Assembly: GCA_938041455.1 (NCBI GenBank)
Contig: CALITO010000003.1
Coordinates: 1 to 64,000 of the forward strand
Direction: 5' to 3'
Source of the DNA: an uncultured bacterium
GTDB taxonomy: Bacteria; Armatimonadota; JACIXR01
Length of the DNA: 64,000 nucleotides
Position numbers and translations under genes: made by a program. How positions within the stretch are numbered: the stretch's first letter is position 1; every line of letters begins with the position of its first letter. Positions 42,901-51,269 of this stretch are shown piece after piece. The notes beneath the pieces were generated by a model that saw nothing but the letters and a program-made list of their open reading frames with translations, was not told the DNA's origin and made no database searches.

Positions 42901-43317
42901 CACCAGGCAACTTGAAAGTGCTATAAGTCCTTCACTGTATTTAGCCAAGAGTTCTTTATCAACCCTTGGTTTATAATAGAATCCCTCTGTATTAGCGAAG
43001 GTAACAAGCTTAAGAAGGTTTTTGTAACCCTTCTCGTTCTTCACTAACAAAAGGAGGTGATAGGGAGAACTATCCCTTTGTCCCTCTTTATCAGTGGCTT
43101 TGTGAGGGGCTACATACATCTCACAACCGATGATGGGTTTAATACCCACTTCTCTGCATTTCAAGTAAAAGGGAATTATGCCGTAGAGAACGCCGTGGTC
43201 AGTGAGGGACACTGCAGGCATTCCTAAATGGGCGGCATATTCCACCACTTCTTCAATCCTGCACATACCGTCCAAAAGGCTGTATTCAGAATGAAGATGA
43301 AGGTGCACAAATGACAT
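39898..43317 (-). CDS. dnaE: DNA polymerase III alpha subunit (replicative polymerase)
   Basis: 1139 residues, full length for DnaE. An N-terminal PHP domain (FVHLHLHSEYSLLDGM) precedes the polymerase palm with catalytic aspartates in MPDIDLDFCD and the GPGRGSAAGSIVSYVLGIT loop, the helix-hairpin-helix region and a C-terminal OB-fold (VCMSGIVTKVKHFLT ... MATLTLEDTQGNFKVVVFP). The start ATG at 43317 has GAGGAGG some 16 bases upstream. Followed by ymdB- and lysE-like genes. Confidence 0.97.
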   Translation of the reverse strand: MSFVHLHLHSEYSLLDGMCRIEEVVEYAAHLGMPAVSLTDHGVLYGIIPFYLKCREVGIKPIIGCEMYVAPHKATDKEGQRDSSPYHLLLLVKNEKGYKNLLKLVTFANTEGFYYKPRVDKELLAKYSEGLIALSSCLVGEVSRKILEDNIDEAERAALEYKEIFGERNFYLELQDHGLPEEKKTRETLIEIGKKLSIPCVVTNDVHYLHKKEAQTHNVLICIGTGSSVNKPKKVGFGTPEFYFKSPQEMRSLFSDVPQALDNTLEIAARCNLELELGTPHLPHFQVPESYTLDSYLEKVCWDNFTKRYPKGNKEAEERLKYELSVIKEKGYSGYFLVVWDIVKAARERGIPVGPGRGSAAGSIVSYVLGITQLDPLRYGLLFERFLNPERVSMPDIDLDFCDVRRDEVIQYVIKKYGKEKVAQIITFGTMASRAAVRDAGRALDIPLSTVDRVAKLISPGVSIMEAVSRQEELRGLYENDPQIRQLLDTAQALEGLARHASTHAAGVVIAPEPLEELVPLQRSTEGMGLTTQFDKDALEKVGLLKMDLLGLRTLTVIENCLENVAKRRGQRIELSNIPPNDKKTYSLLSQGNTVGVFQLESGGMRNLLQEAKPSKYEDLITLVALYRPGPIRAGMVAEFIKNKKEAPHYLCPPLEEVLKETRGVLVFQEQVMQIAARLAGFSMGQAEILMRAMSKKRADVMEQMKSLFLEGAEKRGIKKEIAEEIYNQMANFASYAFNKSHSAVYSLLAYQTAYLKAHYPLEYMASLLTSHMENKDKLSSLAEECRAMNIQLLPPDINRSELHFSVEGNSVRFPLTAIKGVAKGQVAEIVKEREVRGEFRSLEDFCMRMGQGKLSRPVLEALIKAGAFDSLGYKRQQLIEGLPNILNALQAEEKREQSMLFEEKEIAPLSIQLPPPQEYPREKLLAIEKELIGVYLSDHPLSRIADVLAKYHPLPSNKIEEVKEDERVCMSGIVTKVKHFLTQKTNERMATLTLEDTQGNFKVVVFPSLYSEFARFLHRDAILVVKGRVRKSIRGEEEEKEVIAEEIVPLSPQGEPLMVSKISTVHIRVAKEHNKEETLKRLKELLQYHKGSVKVVLHLVSGEGETLFSLGENLKVKPTPRFMDDVSYILGKDAVWLQ

Positions 43318-43405
43318 ATTTTAACTTCTTTATGTCCTCCTCATTGTGGGGATTTTAAAGCAATTATATTTTGAGGGAAGGGGGAAAGCAACTGCAATTA
43401 GGGAG

Positions 43406-43433
43406 TTGCCGATTTGAATTTCTCTGCTAAAAT
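43406..43433 (+). promoter_or_regulatory. Predicted promoter of the EIIB-glycerate kinase operon, near-leaderless
   Basis: TTGCCG (43406-43411), a 16-bp spacer and TAAAAT (43428-43433). The predicted transcript would start about five bases before the ATG at 43445, leaving no room for a ribosome-binding site. Confidence 0.45.
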
Positions 43434-43444
43434 ATTCAATTCAA

Positions 43445-43681
43445 ATGGGAAGAACTGAGGAACTACTTTTTGCCTTAGGCGGTAGGGAAAACATAGAAAA
43501 GATGGACGCCTGCATCACACGCCTTCGCTTAGAGGTTAAAGATCCAAGTAAAGTGGATGAGACAAAACTGAGGCAATTAGGTGCTCTGGGTGTAGTGAAG
43601 ATGGGGAAGGCTGTGCAGGTGGTCTTCGGAACAACCGCAGAGGCAATAGAGGCAGAACTGAGAAAACTTTGGCGAAGATGA
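43445..43681 (+). CDS. Stand-alone PTS EIIB (glucose family) domain protein
   Basis: 78 residues: LGGRENIEKMDACITRLRLE, then LRQLGALGVVKMGKAVQVVFGTTAEAIEAEL (read in parts). This is the complete glucose-family EIIB fold with the phosphorylatable Cys23 in the DACITRLR motif. EIIC, EIIA, HPr and EI are absent from the window. It overlaps the glycerate kinase start (ATGA) and so is co-translated with it. A lone EIIB may act as a regulatory phosphoprotein, or be a relic; if no PTS exists in the genome, another role for the Cys is likely. Confidence 0.88.
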   Translation: MGRTEELLFALGGRENIEKMDACITRLRLEVKDPSKVDETKLRQLGALGVVKMGKAVQVVFGTTAEAIEAELRKLWRR

Positions 43682-44811
43682 AAATAGTGGTTTGTCCCGA
43701 TTCTTTTAAGGGTAGTCTTCCCGCCTGGGAAGTGGCGAGGGCCATTAGCCAGGGTTTGAAAGAGGTTTTGTCCGAGGCCGAGGTAGTAGAACTTCCCCTT
43801 GCTGATGGAGGGGAGGGAACTGCTTATATAATGGCATCGGCTACGGGTGGGAAGTTGATTTACAGGAAGGTTACGGGTCCTTTAGGCAAACCTGTTAGAG
43901 CCCACTTCGCCATTCTCGGAGATGGAAAGACGGCAGTGGTAGAAATGGCGCAGGCGGCGGGACTTTCCCTTGTCCCTCAGAAAAAGCGAAATCCTATGAA
44001 GACTACCACTTATGGGGTAGGGGAACTGATAAAATACGCCCTTGACGAAGGAGTGGAAAAGATAATCGTGGGCATAGGCGGTTCCGCTACAAACGATGCT
44101 GGGATAGGAATGGCGCAAGCATTAGGCGTGAAGGTAATGGACGGGGAGGGAAGAGATGTCCCTTGGGGAGGAGAAGGGTTATTTAAATTGGAAAAAATAG
44201 ACATAAGCGGTGTTGACAATCGATTATGTGGTGTTAAAATTATCATTGCTTGCGATGTTCAAAATACGCTCCTGGACGCTGCGCGAATCTACGCTCCTCA
44301 AAAGGGAGCAAAACCGGAGGATATATTTTTTTTGGAAGAAGGGTTAAGACGTTTTACCGAGGTTGTGAAGACATGCTTGGGAAAGGAAGTGGAGAATTTA
44401 CCCGGTGGAGGTGCTGCCGGGGGGTTGGGAGCGGGTTCGGTGGTTTTCTTGAATGCTACGCTTACTTCAGGTATAGATACTGTATTGGATTATATAGGTT
44501 TTGATGAAAAAATAGAGGGAGCAGACTTAATGATTACTGGTGAAGGGAAATTGGATAAACAAACTGCCCATGGGAAAGCCATCATTGGAGCGATAAGGCG
44601 GGCAAGAGGAAAGCCTGTTATTGCTCTCGCAGGAGAGATAGAGGAGGGATTGACGCTTTCCCAGTTAGGGATAAGCGCGGCGTTTTCTATTGTTAATGGT
44701 CCCATAACTTTAAAAGAAGCAATGAAAAAAACCTCCTCGCTGCTGCAAAACAGGGCGAGAGAGATAGCAAAAATTCTTAAGATAGGGGGTATGTTATATG
44801 AAAGAACTTGA
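43678..44811 (+). CDS. Glycerate kinase (GlxK/GarK family)
   Basis: Phosphorylates D-glycerate. I choose the ATG at 43678, which overlaps the EIIB stop, over the TTG at 43669. 377 residues with the family motifs VVCPDSFKGSLPAWEVARAI, LPLADGGEGTAY, GIGGSATNDAGIGMAQALG, LPGGGAAGGLGAG and MITGEGKLDKQTAHGKA. Lies in a four-gene overlapping unit with EIIB, a CCA-adding-type enzyme and a PHP phosphoesterase. Confidence 0.93.
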   Translation: MKIVVCPDSFKGSLPAWEVARAISQGLKEVLSEAEVVELPLADGGEGTAYIMASATGGKLIYRKVTGPLGKPVRAHFAILGDGKTAVVEMAQAAGLSLVPQKKRNPMKTTTYGVGELIKYALDEGVEKIIVGIGGSATNDAGIGMAQALGVKVMDGEGRDVPWGGEGLFKLEKIDISGVDNRLCGVKIIIACDVQNTLLDAARIYAPQKGAKPEDIFFLEEGLRRFTEVVKTCLGKEVENLPGGGAAGGLGAGSVVFLNATLTSGIDTVLDYIGFDEKIEGADLMITGEGKLDKQTAHGKAIIGAIRRARGKPVIALAGEIEEGLTLSQLGISAAFSIVNGPITLKEAMKKTSSLLQNRAREIAKILKIGGMLYERT

Positions 44812-46153
44812 CCTCGTTACCAAGATAGTATTGGAAGAGGTCGAGAAGATAGCCAGAGAGCATAATATGAAAGCCTATCTTGTAGGTGGTTTTGTAAGGG
44901 ACTGGCTATTGGAAAGGGAAACCAAGGACATAGACCTAGCTACTGACGGGGACCCGCTCCTTCTCGCAAATGATATCGCCTCCCAATTAGGAGGTAAGAT
45001 AATTGTGATGAATGGTTATAGGGTGATAAGGTGTCTTCTGCCCGGAAGGATACAGGTGGATGTCTCCAGTTTAGCGGGCAGTGTGGAAGAGGACATGGTG
45101 AGGAGGGACTTCACAGCTAACGCCTTAGCTGTCCCTCTTGATGACCTCAATACCTTGATAGACCCTCTCAACGGAAGGAAGGATATAGAAGACAAGGTTC
45201 TGCGGATGGTTTCGGAGGAGGCTTTCCTTGAGGACCCCCTTAGGATGTTGAGGGCGATTAGATTGACAGCGGTTCTCGGCTTTACCTTGGAGGAGAAAAC
45301 CAGGGAAGCGCTAAGGAAGAACGCCCATCTCATCACTCAGGCTCCACCCGAGAGGGTAAAGGAAGAGCTTTTCCTCCTCTCTCGTGTCACCCCTTGCTAT
45401 CCTTATATTCGCCTGATGGATGAAACGGGGCTCCTTATGGGAATTTTCCCGGAGTTAACCGCCTTGAAGGGTATCATACAGGATGGTGAGGATGTATTTG
45501 AACATTCGCTGGAGACCTTCAAACAGGTGGAAGCTCTTTTAGCTGAGGGATTTGCTCAAATAGAGTTGGACAGCAAAGACCAATTCCTGCTCAAGCTTGC
45601 GGCGCTCGTCCATGATGTAGGGAAGTTCGCTACTCGCCGGGCGGAAGCGGATGGAACAGTGAGGTTCATCGGGCACGATGTGCTTGGGGAAACGATGATG
45701 CGAGAGCTAGGTAGACGATTGAGACTCTCCAAGAGGGATGTGAAAACCCTGAGAAGGTTGGTTAGGCATCATCTCCGTCCCGCTTTCCTCAGCCACTTTG
45801 GAGAACTTTCTCATCGGGTAGTTTTCCGCTTCTTCCAAGACCTCAAGGAAGATGCAATGCTGCTCCTGCTTCTATCCTATGCGGATAGGCTTGCCACAAA
45901 GAAAGTTAGTGAGGAGGAATTGGCCAAACATAAGCAACTCACCTTGAAGCTTATAGAAGAAGCGAGAAAAGAGACTCGCAGACCAAGGAGAATCCTCAGC
46001 GGAAGGGATATAGTGCAGGAGTTTGGTTCACTCCCTGGCCCAACCATAGGTAGGTTGTTACGCCTTGCCGAAGAAGCTTATGCAGAAGGTCTTATAAACT
46101 CCAAAGAAGAAGCGATAGACTTCGTGCGTCGCCTCTTAGATGAGGAATCCTAA
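44798..46153 (+). CDS. CCA-adding-type tRNA nucleotidyltransferase/poly(A) polymerase family with HD domain
   Basis: 451 residues. The nucleotidyltransferase core has YLVGGFVRDWLLERETKDID with the catalytic Asp pair, VRRDFTANALAV and the RMLRAIRLTAVLGF motif; an HD domain follows (LKLAALVHDVGKFAT). This layout matches bacterial CCA-adding or A-adding enzymes with HD. Every tRNA gene in the window already encodes CCA, so the enzyme would serve in repair. It overlaps glycerate kinase by 14 bp. Confidence 0.9.
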   Translation: MKELDLVTKIVLEEVEKIAREHNMKAYLVGGFVRDWLLERETKDIDLATDGDPLLLANDIASQLGGKIIVMNGYRVIRCLLPGRIQVDVSSLAGSVEEDMVRRDFTANALAVPLDDLNTLIDPLNGRKDIEDKVLRMVSEEAFLEDPLRMLRAIRLTAVLGFTLEEKTREALRKNAHLITQAPPERVKEELFLLSRVTPCYPYIRLMDETGLLMGIFPELTALKGIIQDGEDVFEHSLETFKQVEALLAEGFAQIELDSKDQFLLKLAALVHDVGKFATRRAEADGTVRFIGHDVLGETMMRELGRRLRLSKRDVKTLRRLVRHHLRPAFLSHFGELSHRVVFRFFQDLKEDAMLLLLLSYADRLATKKVSEEELAKHKQLTLKLIEEARKETRRPRRILSGRDIVQEFGSLPGPTIGRLLRLAEEAYAEGLINSKEEAIDFVRRLLDEES

Positions 46154-46973
46154 AGAATGGGCTGACCTCCACATTCATTCTTCCTTCTCTGATGGGGAAT
46201 GGAGTCCGAGGGAGATAATCCAACAGGCTATACAACTGGGGCTTTCCGCAATAGCAATAGCCGACCACGATACCGTAGATGGTGTAGTGGAGCTACTAAA
46301 GGAAACTCCTCCGGCGGATATAGAGGTTATCCCCGCCCTGGAGATTAATACCGACCTTGATGAGAAGGAAATCCACATACTGGGTTATCTAATCGATGTG
46401 GGTTCTCCCATCTTGCTCCAAGCTTTAAAGGAGCAAAGGGAAGCGCGGATAAAGAGGAACAAAGAGATAATAGAAAGATTAAATCGCTTGGGTTTAGAGC
46501 TTTCCTTAGAGGAGGTATTTGAAATAGCGGGTGATTCGATGGGGAGACCCCATATAGCTCAGGTCTTGGTCAACAAAAACTACGCGGAAAGTAAGGAGGA
46601 GGCTTTCTCTAAGTGGTTGAAAAGGGGCAGCCCCGGTTATGTTCCCCGTTGCTCTATGTCCTGGTGGGAAGCAGTAGAAGTTATAAATAGAGCTGGTGGT
46701 ATCGCGGTCCTCGCTCATCCTGGCAAATCCTTCATAGACCATCTCATCCCCCAAATGGTGAAGGAAGGAATTCAAGGTATAGAAGTTTGGCATCCTTCGC
46801 ATTCCCCGGAAGATTGTCAGCGCTACCTGCGAATGGTGGAAGAGTTTTCTCTCTTAGCTACCGGCGGTTCCGATGCACATTCCCTAAGAGATATACCTTA
46901 CATAGAACAGTGTAAAATAAGCTACGAGAAAGTTGCCCTACTCAAGGAAAGGAAGACACAAATTTCAACCTGA
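46140..46973 (+). CDS. PHP-domain phosphoesterase (TrpH/RnmAM-like)
   Basis: 277 residues: ADLHIHSSFSDGEWSPREII, AIADHDTVDGV, VIPALEINTD, IHILGYLID, VLAHPGKS and TGGSDAHS give the metal ligands of a PHP phosphoesterase of the E. coli RnmAM (YciV/TrpH) type, a 5'-3' exonuclease or nucleotide phosphatase. It overlaps the CCA-type gene by 14 bp and, convergently, the GH38 gene by 32 bp. Confidence 0.9.
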   Translation: MRNPKEWADLHIHSSFSDGEWSPREIIQQAIQLGLSAIAIADHDTVDGVVELLKETPPADIEVIPALEINTDLDEKEIHILGYLIDVGSPILLQALKEQREARIKRNKEIIERLNRLGLELSLEEVFEIAGDSMGRPHIAQVLVNKNYAESKEEAFSKWLKRGSPGYVPRCSMSWWEAVEVINRAGGIAVLAHPGKSFIDHLIPQMVKEGIQGIEVWHPSHSPEDCQRYLRMVEEFSLLATGGSDAHSLRDIPYIEQCKISYEKVALLKERKTQIST

Positions 46974-49926
46974 GCGTTATTATCTTCCAAGCTCTCACTC
47001 TTAGGGAAAGGCTCTTCCCTCTTACATCAATGGAGGGCTCTCTTAAACTATTCCCGAGGAAATCCACGGGAACTGCTTCCCTCACGGCGCGAGGCAATTT
47101 AATATCTGCTTCCACTTCCTCTCCCTTGGTTTCAAAAAACCGTAGGTAAAAATCCTCACCTTTCTGATAAAAAGCAGTTAGCAAGAGATTATCCGGTTGC
47201 AAAGAGAGGAAGGAATAAAAGGGAGGAAGGGAGGGAGAAAGGGGAGTCTTTTCTATGTCGGATTCCTGAATAACCTCGGGAGGATAGCGCAAGTAAACAT
47301 CCTGTTCATAGATCTTCCCTTCTTTCCAATCCCCTTCGTGGAAAATCAAGCTACCTTCAAAGCGATGCAAACCTATCCCCTTCCTTTGATAATTAATATC
47401 TTTTTCCCAACCTTCACAAGTAAGGATGCTATTTATTAGGATGTGATAAACTTCCCTTTTATCGGCATCAAATATGTAGTAGCGGTCTCCATTATGAGAT
47501 ATGTAAGATAAGCCTTTCTCTCTATTGCTCCAGTCTATGAACGATTTGGCAAAAAAAGCGCCCTTGCGCCATCTCTCTATATTTGCACCCTCGCCCTCTA
47601 CACATCCATAAATCTCCTTATCAAGTTTTTTCAACTCCACAGCGAAGGGCGTGTTGCCAGTGAGCCTTCCCTCAAAGGGTAGAGGGATACAGAAGGCAAT
47701 GAACCCGTCTTCTCCTTGCCAGTTTATGATTGTTTCAAAATTTATCCTTTGCTCATTTGTATAAAGGCGAACTATCTGCTCAATTCTGTGGGAATCTATT
47801 TTTCCCTTTCTTAAGAAGCTCTGGCGGAGTGGTCCCTCCTCTGTTTTCTCCACCCCTTCCCACTGTATCTTCTTCGTTTCCAGTATTTCTCCCATATGAA
47901 GGTCTGCAGAAACATCCACCTTAAAGAGCTTCAGTGTGCCGAAGCCCTCTCCTTCTTTCGGGAAGAAGGTTTCTCCTTTTTGGTCTCTTACCCCCACTAT
48001 CTCTCCTCCCTCCCAAAGAAGTTCAAGGAAATTCCCCTCTCTACCCTTAGGGGGAATTTCCTCCGGCTTTAAGCTGATCGTATTATAACCAAGGGGTGGG
48101 AGGGAAAGTTGGATTAAAATCTCCCTTTCCCAACCTGGCATACCTACATCCTTAACCACTTGGTAGGGTATTTCCCTTCCTTCCCCATCTTCAAGGGAGA
48201 AACGAGGGGGTATTTTCTCGGGGGAGGAAAGTAGTAGAGGGATAACGGTTGTCCTCGGATAGGGCAAGGGGTTGAAAACAATCGCTTTTGTTTCCTTTTT
48301 CCTTTGGATATGCTGGGAAATAGTTTTAAGGGATTGAGATTTTTTCTCTCTTGCCTTTTCGATAGTTTGTAGAGCTATTATATATAATTTGTCGAAATCA
48401 TCTTGAAACAGCCATTGGGTAGCGTGGGCTGAGTAATTGAGCAGATTCTCCCAAAGGGGCTGGAAGAAATTTTCTTCTTCTTTATTTTCTATGAGACTTT
48501 CTATGGAGGACCAAATTTCGGCCAGGGATAATTCCCTATCTGTTACTAGTCTCAACCTCCACAAACCGAAAGAGCCTCCAAAGGCGGCGTTATAACAAAC
48601 ATCGCAGGGGTCAAGAGTTCCCTTTATTTTGGGCAGTTCTTCCTTTTCCAACTCTTTGAAATATTCCAGGGGGGTTGCGAAAACCATAGGTATGCTTTCT
48701 CTTTCGTTCCATTCCTTGACAAAGGATATGAGGTCTATTTTTTCATCGGTATATAATGTTCTAAGGGGACGGGTGTCGTCGTTGCCGTGGCTCAACCAGA
48801 TTAAACCAGTGGGAGAGAAGAGGGCGCGGTAGCCAATTTCTCTATTCCAGTGAAGTTGGACCACTTCGTCCCATCTCTGTTTGAAATCATCCGGCACCAA
48901 TTCCTTAAAACAGAGCCCACCGTAACAAGCTCTATGGGCAATTATAGATGAACCATCAAATCCCTCCCAAACAAACTCATAAGGGATTTCCTTGTGGTTT
49001 AAGGCGACCTCGGGTCGCCAGAACATAAAGTAGCGATAACCGGCGAGGGTCAAAACCTGGGGCATTTGGGGATGCCCCATTGCGACATCCACCGCATCCC
49101 CGTGGACAGAAAGGTCCGCTTCTGGGAAAAGAACCCGGAATTTTTCTTTCCCTATGATCAAATTGCGAATATAGGTCTCTTCCCCTACCATATTGGGGCG
49201 AATGTTGGAAAAACCTCCGCAAATGGCTATCTTTCCTTCTTTTATCCTCTCCCTTAATTCTCCAAGCCTTTGGGGGGAACGCCTTAGGAAGGGTGTTAAC
49301 TGGCAGAGGTAATTATCAAGATACCAGCGAAAATGGGGGTGTTTCTTCATTATATCCAACACCTCGTTAAAAACGAGGTCGTAGCGAAGCTCATGCCAGA
49401 GACGAGTATGCGTCCAAGCCCAGTCGGAATGGCAGTAAGGTATTAAGAAAATCCTTTTTGCTGGATTAATTCGCATTAACATTTTCCAAGCTCCTCCTTT
49501 AGGATCTCGGGCTTCCCCCACTATGTAAAAGCCGAATTTTTTATACAAAGCTATTGCTCTATGATTGTCCTTCATTACTGTAAGCCTCAATCCTGCCTTT
49601 CCTTGCTTAGTTGCTTCCTCCACCAATCTTCCCATCAACTTCTTGCCTATACCCATTCCCTGATATTCGTCTCCTATGCATATACCAAGGGAAGGTATAT
49701 CGGCGTCCCTTGGCTCCCACCAGGCGTAACCCACGATTTTGCCCTCCATTTCGCCAAGGAGGCAGAAAATATCTTTTCTTTGGACGAAGTGGAGTGCGGA
49801 ATCCATCTTCAAGGGATAAGGATGAAAGAAATACCCTGTTTTAGGGGACAAACTCTCTAAGAATCTTCCTAATGCTTCTCCGTCTTCCTTTCGAAGCCTT
49901 CGGATATGAAGGTTCTGGATCCCCAT
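46942..49926 (-). CDS. Fusion of GNAT acetyltransferase and GH38-type alpha-mannosidase
   Basis: 994 residues. Residues 1-~155 are a GNAT domain (IRRLRKEDGEALGRFLESL, acetyl-CoA loop DEYQGMGIGKKLMGRL, DNHRAIALYKKFGF). From ~157 the sequence is a glycoside hydrolase 38-type catalytic domain: zinc His/Asp in PYCHSDWAWTHT, likely nucleophile Asp in VDVAMGHPQMPQVL, and the long C-terminal beta domains of GH38. At the junction AAAGGAGGAG (49500-49491) sits eight bases before an in-frame ATG at 49482, so the mannosidase could also be made alone. The ATG overlaps the upstream stop (TAATG). Substrates are unknown. Confidence 0.85.
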   Translation of the reverse strand: MGIQNLHIRRLRKEDGEALGRFLESLSPKTGYFFHPYPLKMDSALHFVQRKDIFCLLGEMEGKIVGYAWWEPRDADIPSLGICIGDEYQGMGIGKKLMGRLVEEATKQGKAGLRLTVMKDNHRAIALYKKFGFYIVGEARDPKGGAWKMLMRINPAKRIFLIPYCHSDWAWTHTRLWHELRYDLVFNEVLDIMKKHPHFRWYLDNYLCQLTPFLRRSPQRLGELRERIKEGKIAICGGFSNIRPNMVGEETYIRNLIIGKEKFRVLFPEADLSVHGDAVDVAMGHPQMPQVLTLAGYRYFMFWRPEVALNHKEIPYEFVWEGFDGSSIIAHRACYGGLCFKELVPDDFKQRWDEVVQLHWNREIGYRALFSPTGLIWLSHGNDDTRPLRTLYTDEKIDLISFVKEWNERESIPMVFATPLEYFKELEKEELPKIKGTLDPCDVCYNAAFGGSFGLWRLRLVTDRELSLAEIWSSIESLIENKEEENFFQPLWENLLNYSAHATQWLFQDDFDKLYIIALQTIEKAREKKSQSLKTISQHIQRKKETKAIVFNPLPYPRTTVIPLLLSSPEKIPPRFSLEDGEGREIPYQVVKDVGMPGWEREILIQLSLPPLGYNTISLKPEEIPPKGREGNFLELLWEGGEIVGVRDQKGETFFPKEGEGFGTLKLFKVDVSADLHMGEILETKKIQWEGVEKTEEGPLRQSFLRKGKIDSHRIEQIVRLYTNEQRINFETIINWQGEDGFIAFCIPLPFEGRLTGNTPFAVELKKLDKEIYGCVEGEGANIERWRKGAFFAKSFIDWSNREKGLSYISHNGDRYYIFDADKREVYHILINSILTCEGWEKDINYQRKGIGLHRFEGSLIFHEGDWKEGKIYEQDVYLRYPPEVIQESDIEKTPLSPSLPPFYSFLSLQPDNLLLTAFYQKGEDFYLRFFETKGEEVEADIKLPRAVREAVPVDFLGNSLREPSIDVRGKSLSLRVRAWKIITLRLKFVSSFP

Positions 49927-50321
49927 TACATATCGGTTATAGTGATAATTCCCCTATCATCTATATCCCAGATGCGGAGGAGGACCTTTTTGAGCTTGAA
50001 CTCTCTTATAAGTTCGCGCGCTTCTTCCAATTTGCTCCTGGGTATATAGAGCCAGAAAGAGGGAACCCCTTTACTGAGCATCTGCCATCTGCTAACCTTC
50101 TGGGGAGAAAAGGTTTCCTCCGTCTCGATTTCTCCTGCACCGATAACCTCACTGCTGTCCATTTTTAGAACGACGATATGAGGATAGATAATGGTGCCTC
50201 CTATCTTTATACCTCTCTCTTTCTTCTCTCCTATATTAGAGACGACATCCCAACTTGGATTGTCGAAGCGCTGTCTTATGATTTCCTCAACGAGCTTTCT
50301 GTGCTCTACTTTTATGATAAT
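49926..50321 (-). pseudogene. Frameshifted gene between smpB and the GNAT-GH38 gene
   Basis: Two overlapping frames read as one protein. The upstream frame gives HRKLVEEIIRQRF, DNPSWDVVSNIGEKKER; the downstream frame, open after a TAG near 50235, gives GIKIGGTIIYPHIVVLKMDS, EVIGAGEIETEETFSP, RWQMLSKGVPSFWLYIP. Joined in a GA-rich stretch (about 50205-50235), they form a plausible ~130-residue domain with a nuclease-like IYPHIVV...EIETEE pattern. Either a true frameshift or an assembly error. The start is unclear: only ATT (50321) or ATA is available after GGAGGTGA in the first frame. I do not recognise the family with confidence. Confidence 0.55.
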
Positions 50322-50769
50322 TCACCTCCCTTTTAAGAGTCCTTTCCATTTCTCTTTTTGTATCCTTTTCTGCTATTTCCCGCCTCCTATCATAAAGTTT
50401 CTTGCCCTTTGCCAAGCCCAATTCCACCTTTGCCCATCTACCCTTTAAGTAAACTCTCAAAGGAATAAGGGTATAGCCTTTTTGAAGAACTTTACCGCTT
50501 AGGTGTTTTATCTCTTCCCTTTTTAGGAGCAATTTGCGAGGACGGCGAGTGTCCATAATCTGGGCTCCCGATTTCTCATAAGGTGCTATATAGGTATTTA
50601 GAAGCCATACTCCACCTTTTTCTATCCTTGCGAAGCTGTCGCTTATATCTATTTTCCCTTCCCTTATGCTCTTTATCTCCCAGCCAGTAAGGGCTATACC
50701 GGCTTCTATTTTATCCTCTATCTCATAAAAATGAAGAGATTTTCTATTGGTGGTGATTATCTTGTTCAT
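50287..50769 (-). CDS. smpB: SsrA-binding protein SmpB
   Basis: tmRNA partner in ribosome rescue, 160 residues. Conserved parts: TTNRKSLHFYEIEDKIEAGI, LTGWEIKSIREGKIDISDSF, LLNTYIAPYEKS, PRKLLLKREEI and the tail KGKKLYDRRREIAEKD. The last ~15 residues (REVNYHKSRAQKAR) run over the start region of the frameshifted downstream gene, so they may be shaped by overlap. It overlaps the SPOR protein gene by four bases. No ssrA gene was seen in this window. Confidence 0.95.
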   Translation of the reverse strand: MNKIITTNRKSLHFYEIEDKIEAGIALTGWEIKSIREGKIDISDSFARIEKGGVWLLNTYIAPYEKSGAQIMDTRRPRKLLLKREEIKHLSGKVLQKGYTLIPLRVYLKGRWAKVELGLAKGKKLYDRRREIAEKDTKREMERTLKREVNYHKSRAQKAR

Positions 50770-51269
50770 CTTTCCTCGATGACTGGGTTGTAACCTGCTC
50801 CCTTTAATTCATCTGCTAATTGTTCTGCGTTTTCCTTTTTAACGAATGCTCCAAGTTGCAATTTATATTTGCCATCTGCTGGGATAAGAAAAGTTTGTCT
50901 ACCTTCCTTCGCGAGGTTTTCTTGCAATTTCTTTGCTTCTTGCTCCTCCATAGGTCCTATAGTTACCCGAAACAATCTCTGCTCTGCCTGAGGGGGAGTT
51001 TGGGGAGGGGTGGAGATATTGGAGGGGGTTATGGAGATTTCCGGTGGAGGAGAGGGTTTGGTTGCTTTTGGCTTTATTGGCACCGAGGGGGTTGGAGTAG
51101 GGCGGTGGGGAATGATAATTATAGGGGTTGAGGGGGGAGGGGAAGGGGAACGCTCCCTATTATAAGTAGGAGGGATGGTTTCCTCTCCTCTACTTGGGCT
51201 AGTGAGCTTCCACCCTGTGAGCAAACCAAAAACAAAGGAAACACCCGCCATTATAAAAACACTCACCAC
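50766..51269 (-). CDS. Membrane-anchored SPOR-domain protein
   Basis: 167 residues from GTG 51269, with an N-terminal membrane helix (VFIMAGVSFVFGLLTGW), a Pro/Thr/Ser-rich linker and a C-terminal SPOR domain (LFRVTIGPMEEQEAKKLQEN, KYKLQLGAFVKKENAEQLAD) that binds denuded glycan strands at septa. The GTG lacks a ribosome-binding site. The frame stays open upstream and an ATC at 51305 sits nine bases after AAAGGAG, giving MGNKGVLKTTLLVV, a better inside-positive anchor. With a promoter ending near 51323, the true start may be that rare codon. Cell-division or wall role is inferred. Confidence 0.75.
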   Translation of the reverse strand: MVSVFIMAGVSFVFGLLTGWKLTSPSRGEETIPPTYNRERSPSPPPSTPIIIIPHRPTPTPSVPIKPKATKPSPPPEISITPSNISTPPQTPPQAEQRLFRVTIGPMEEQEAKKLQENLAKEGRQTFLIPADGKYKLQLGAFVKKENAEQLADELKGAGYNPVIEER

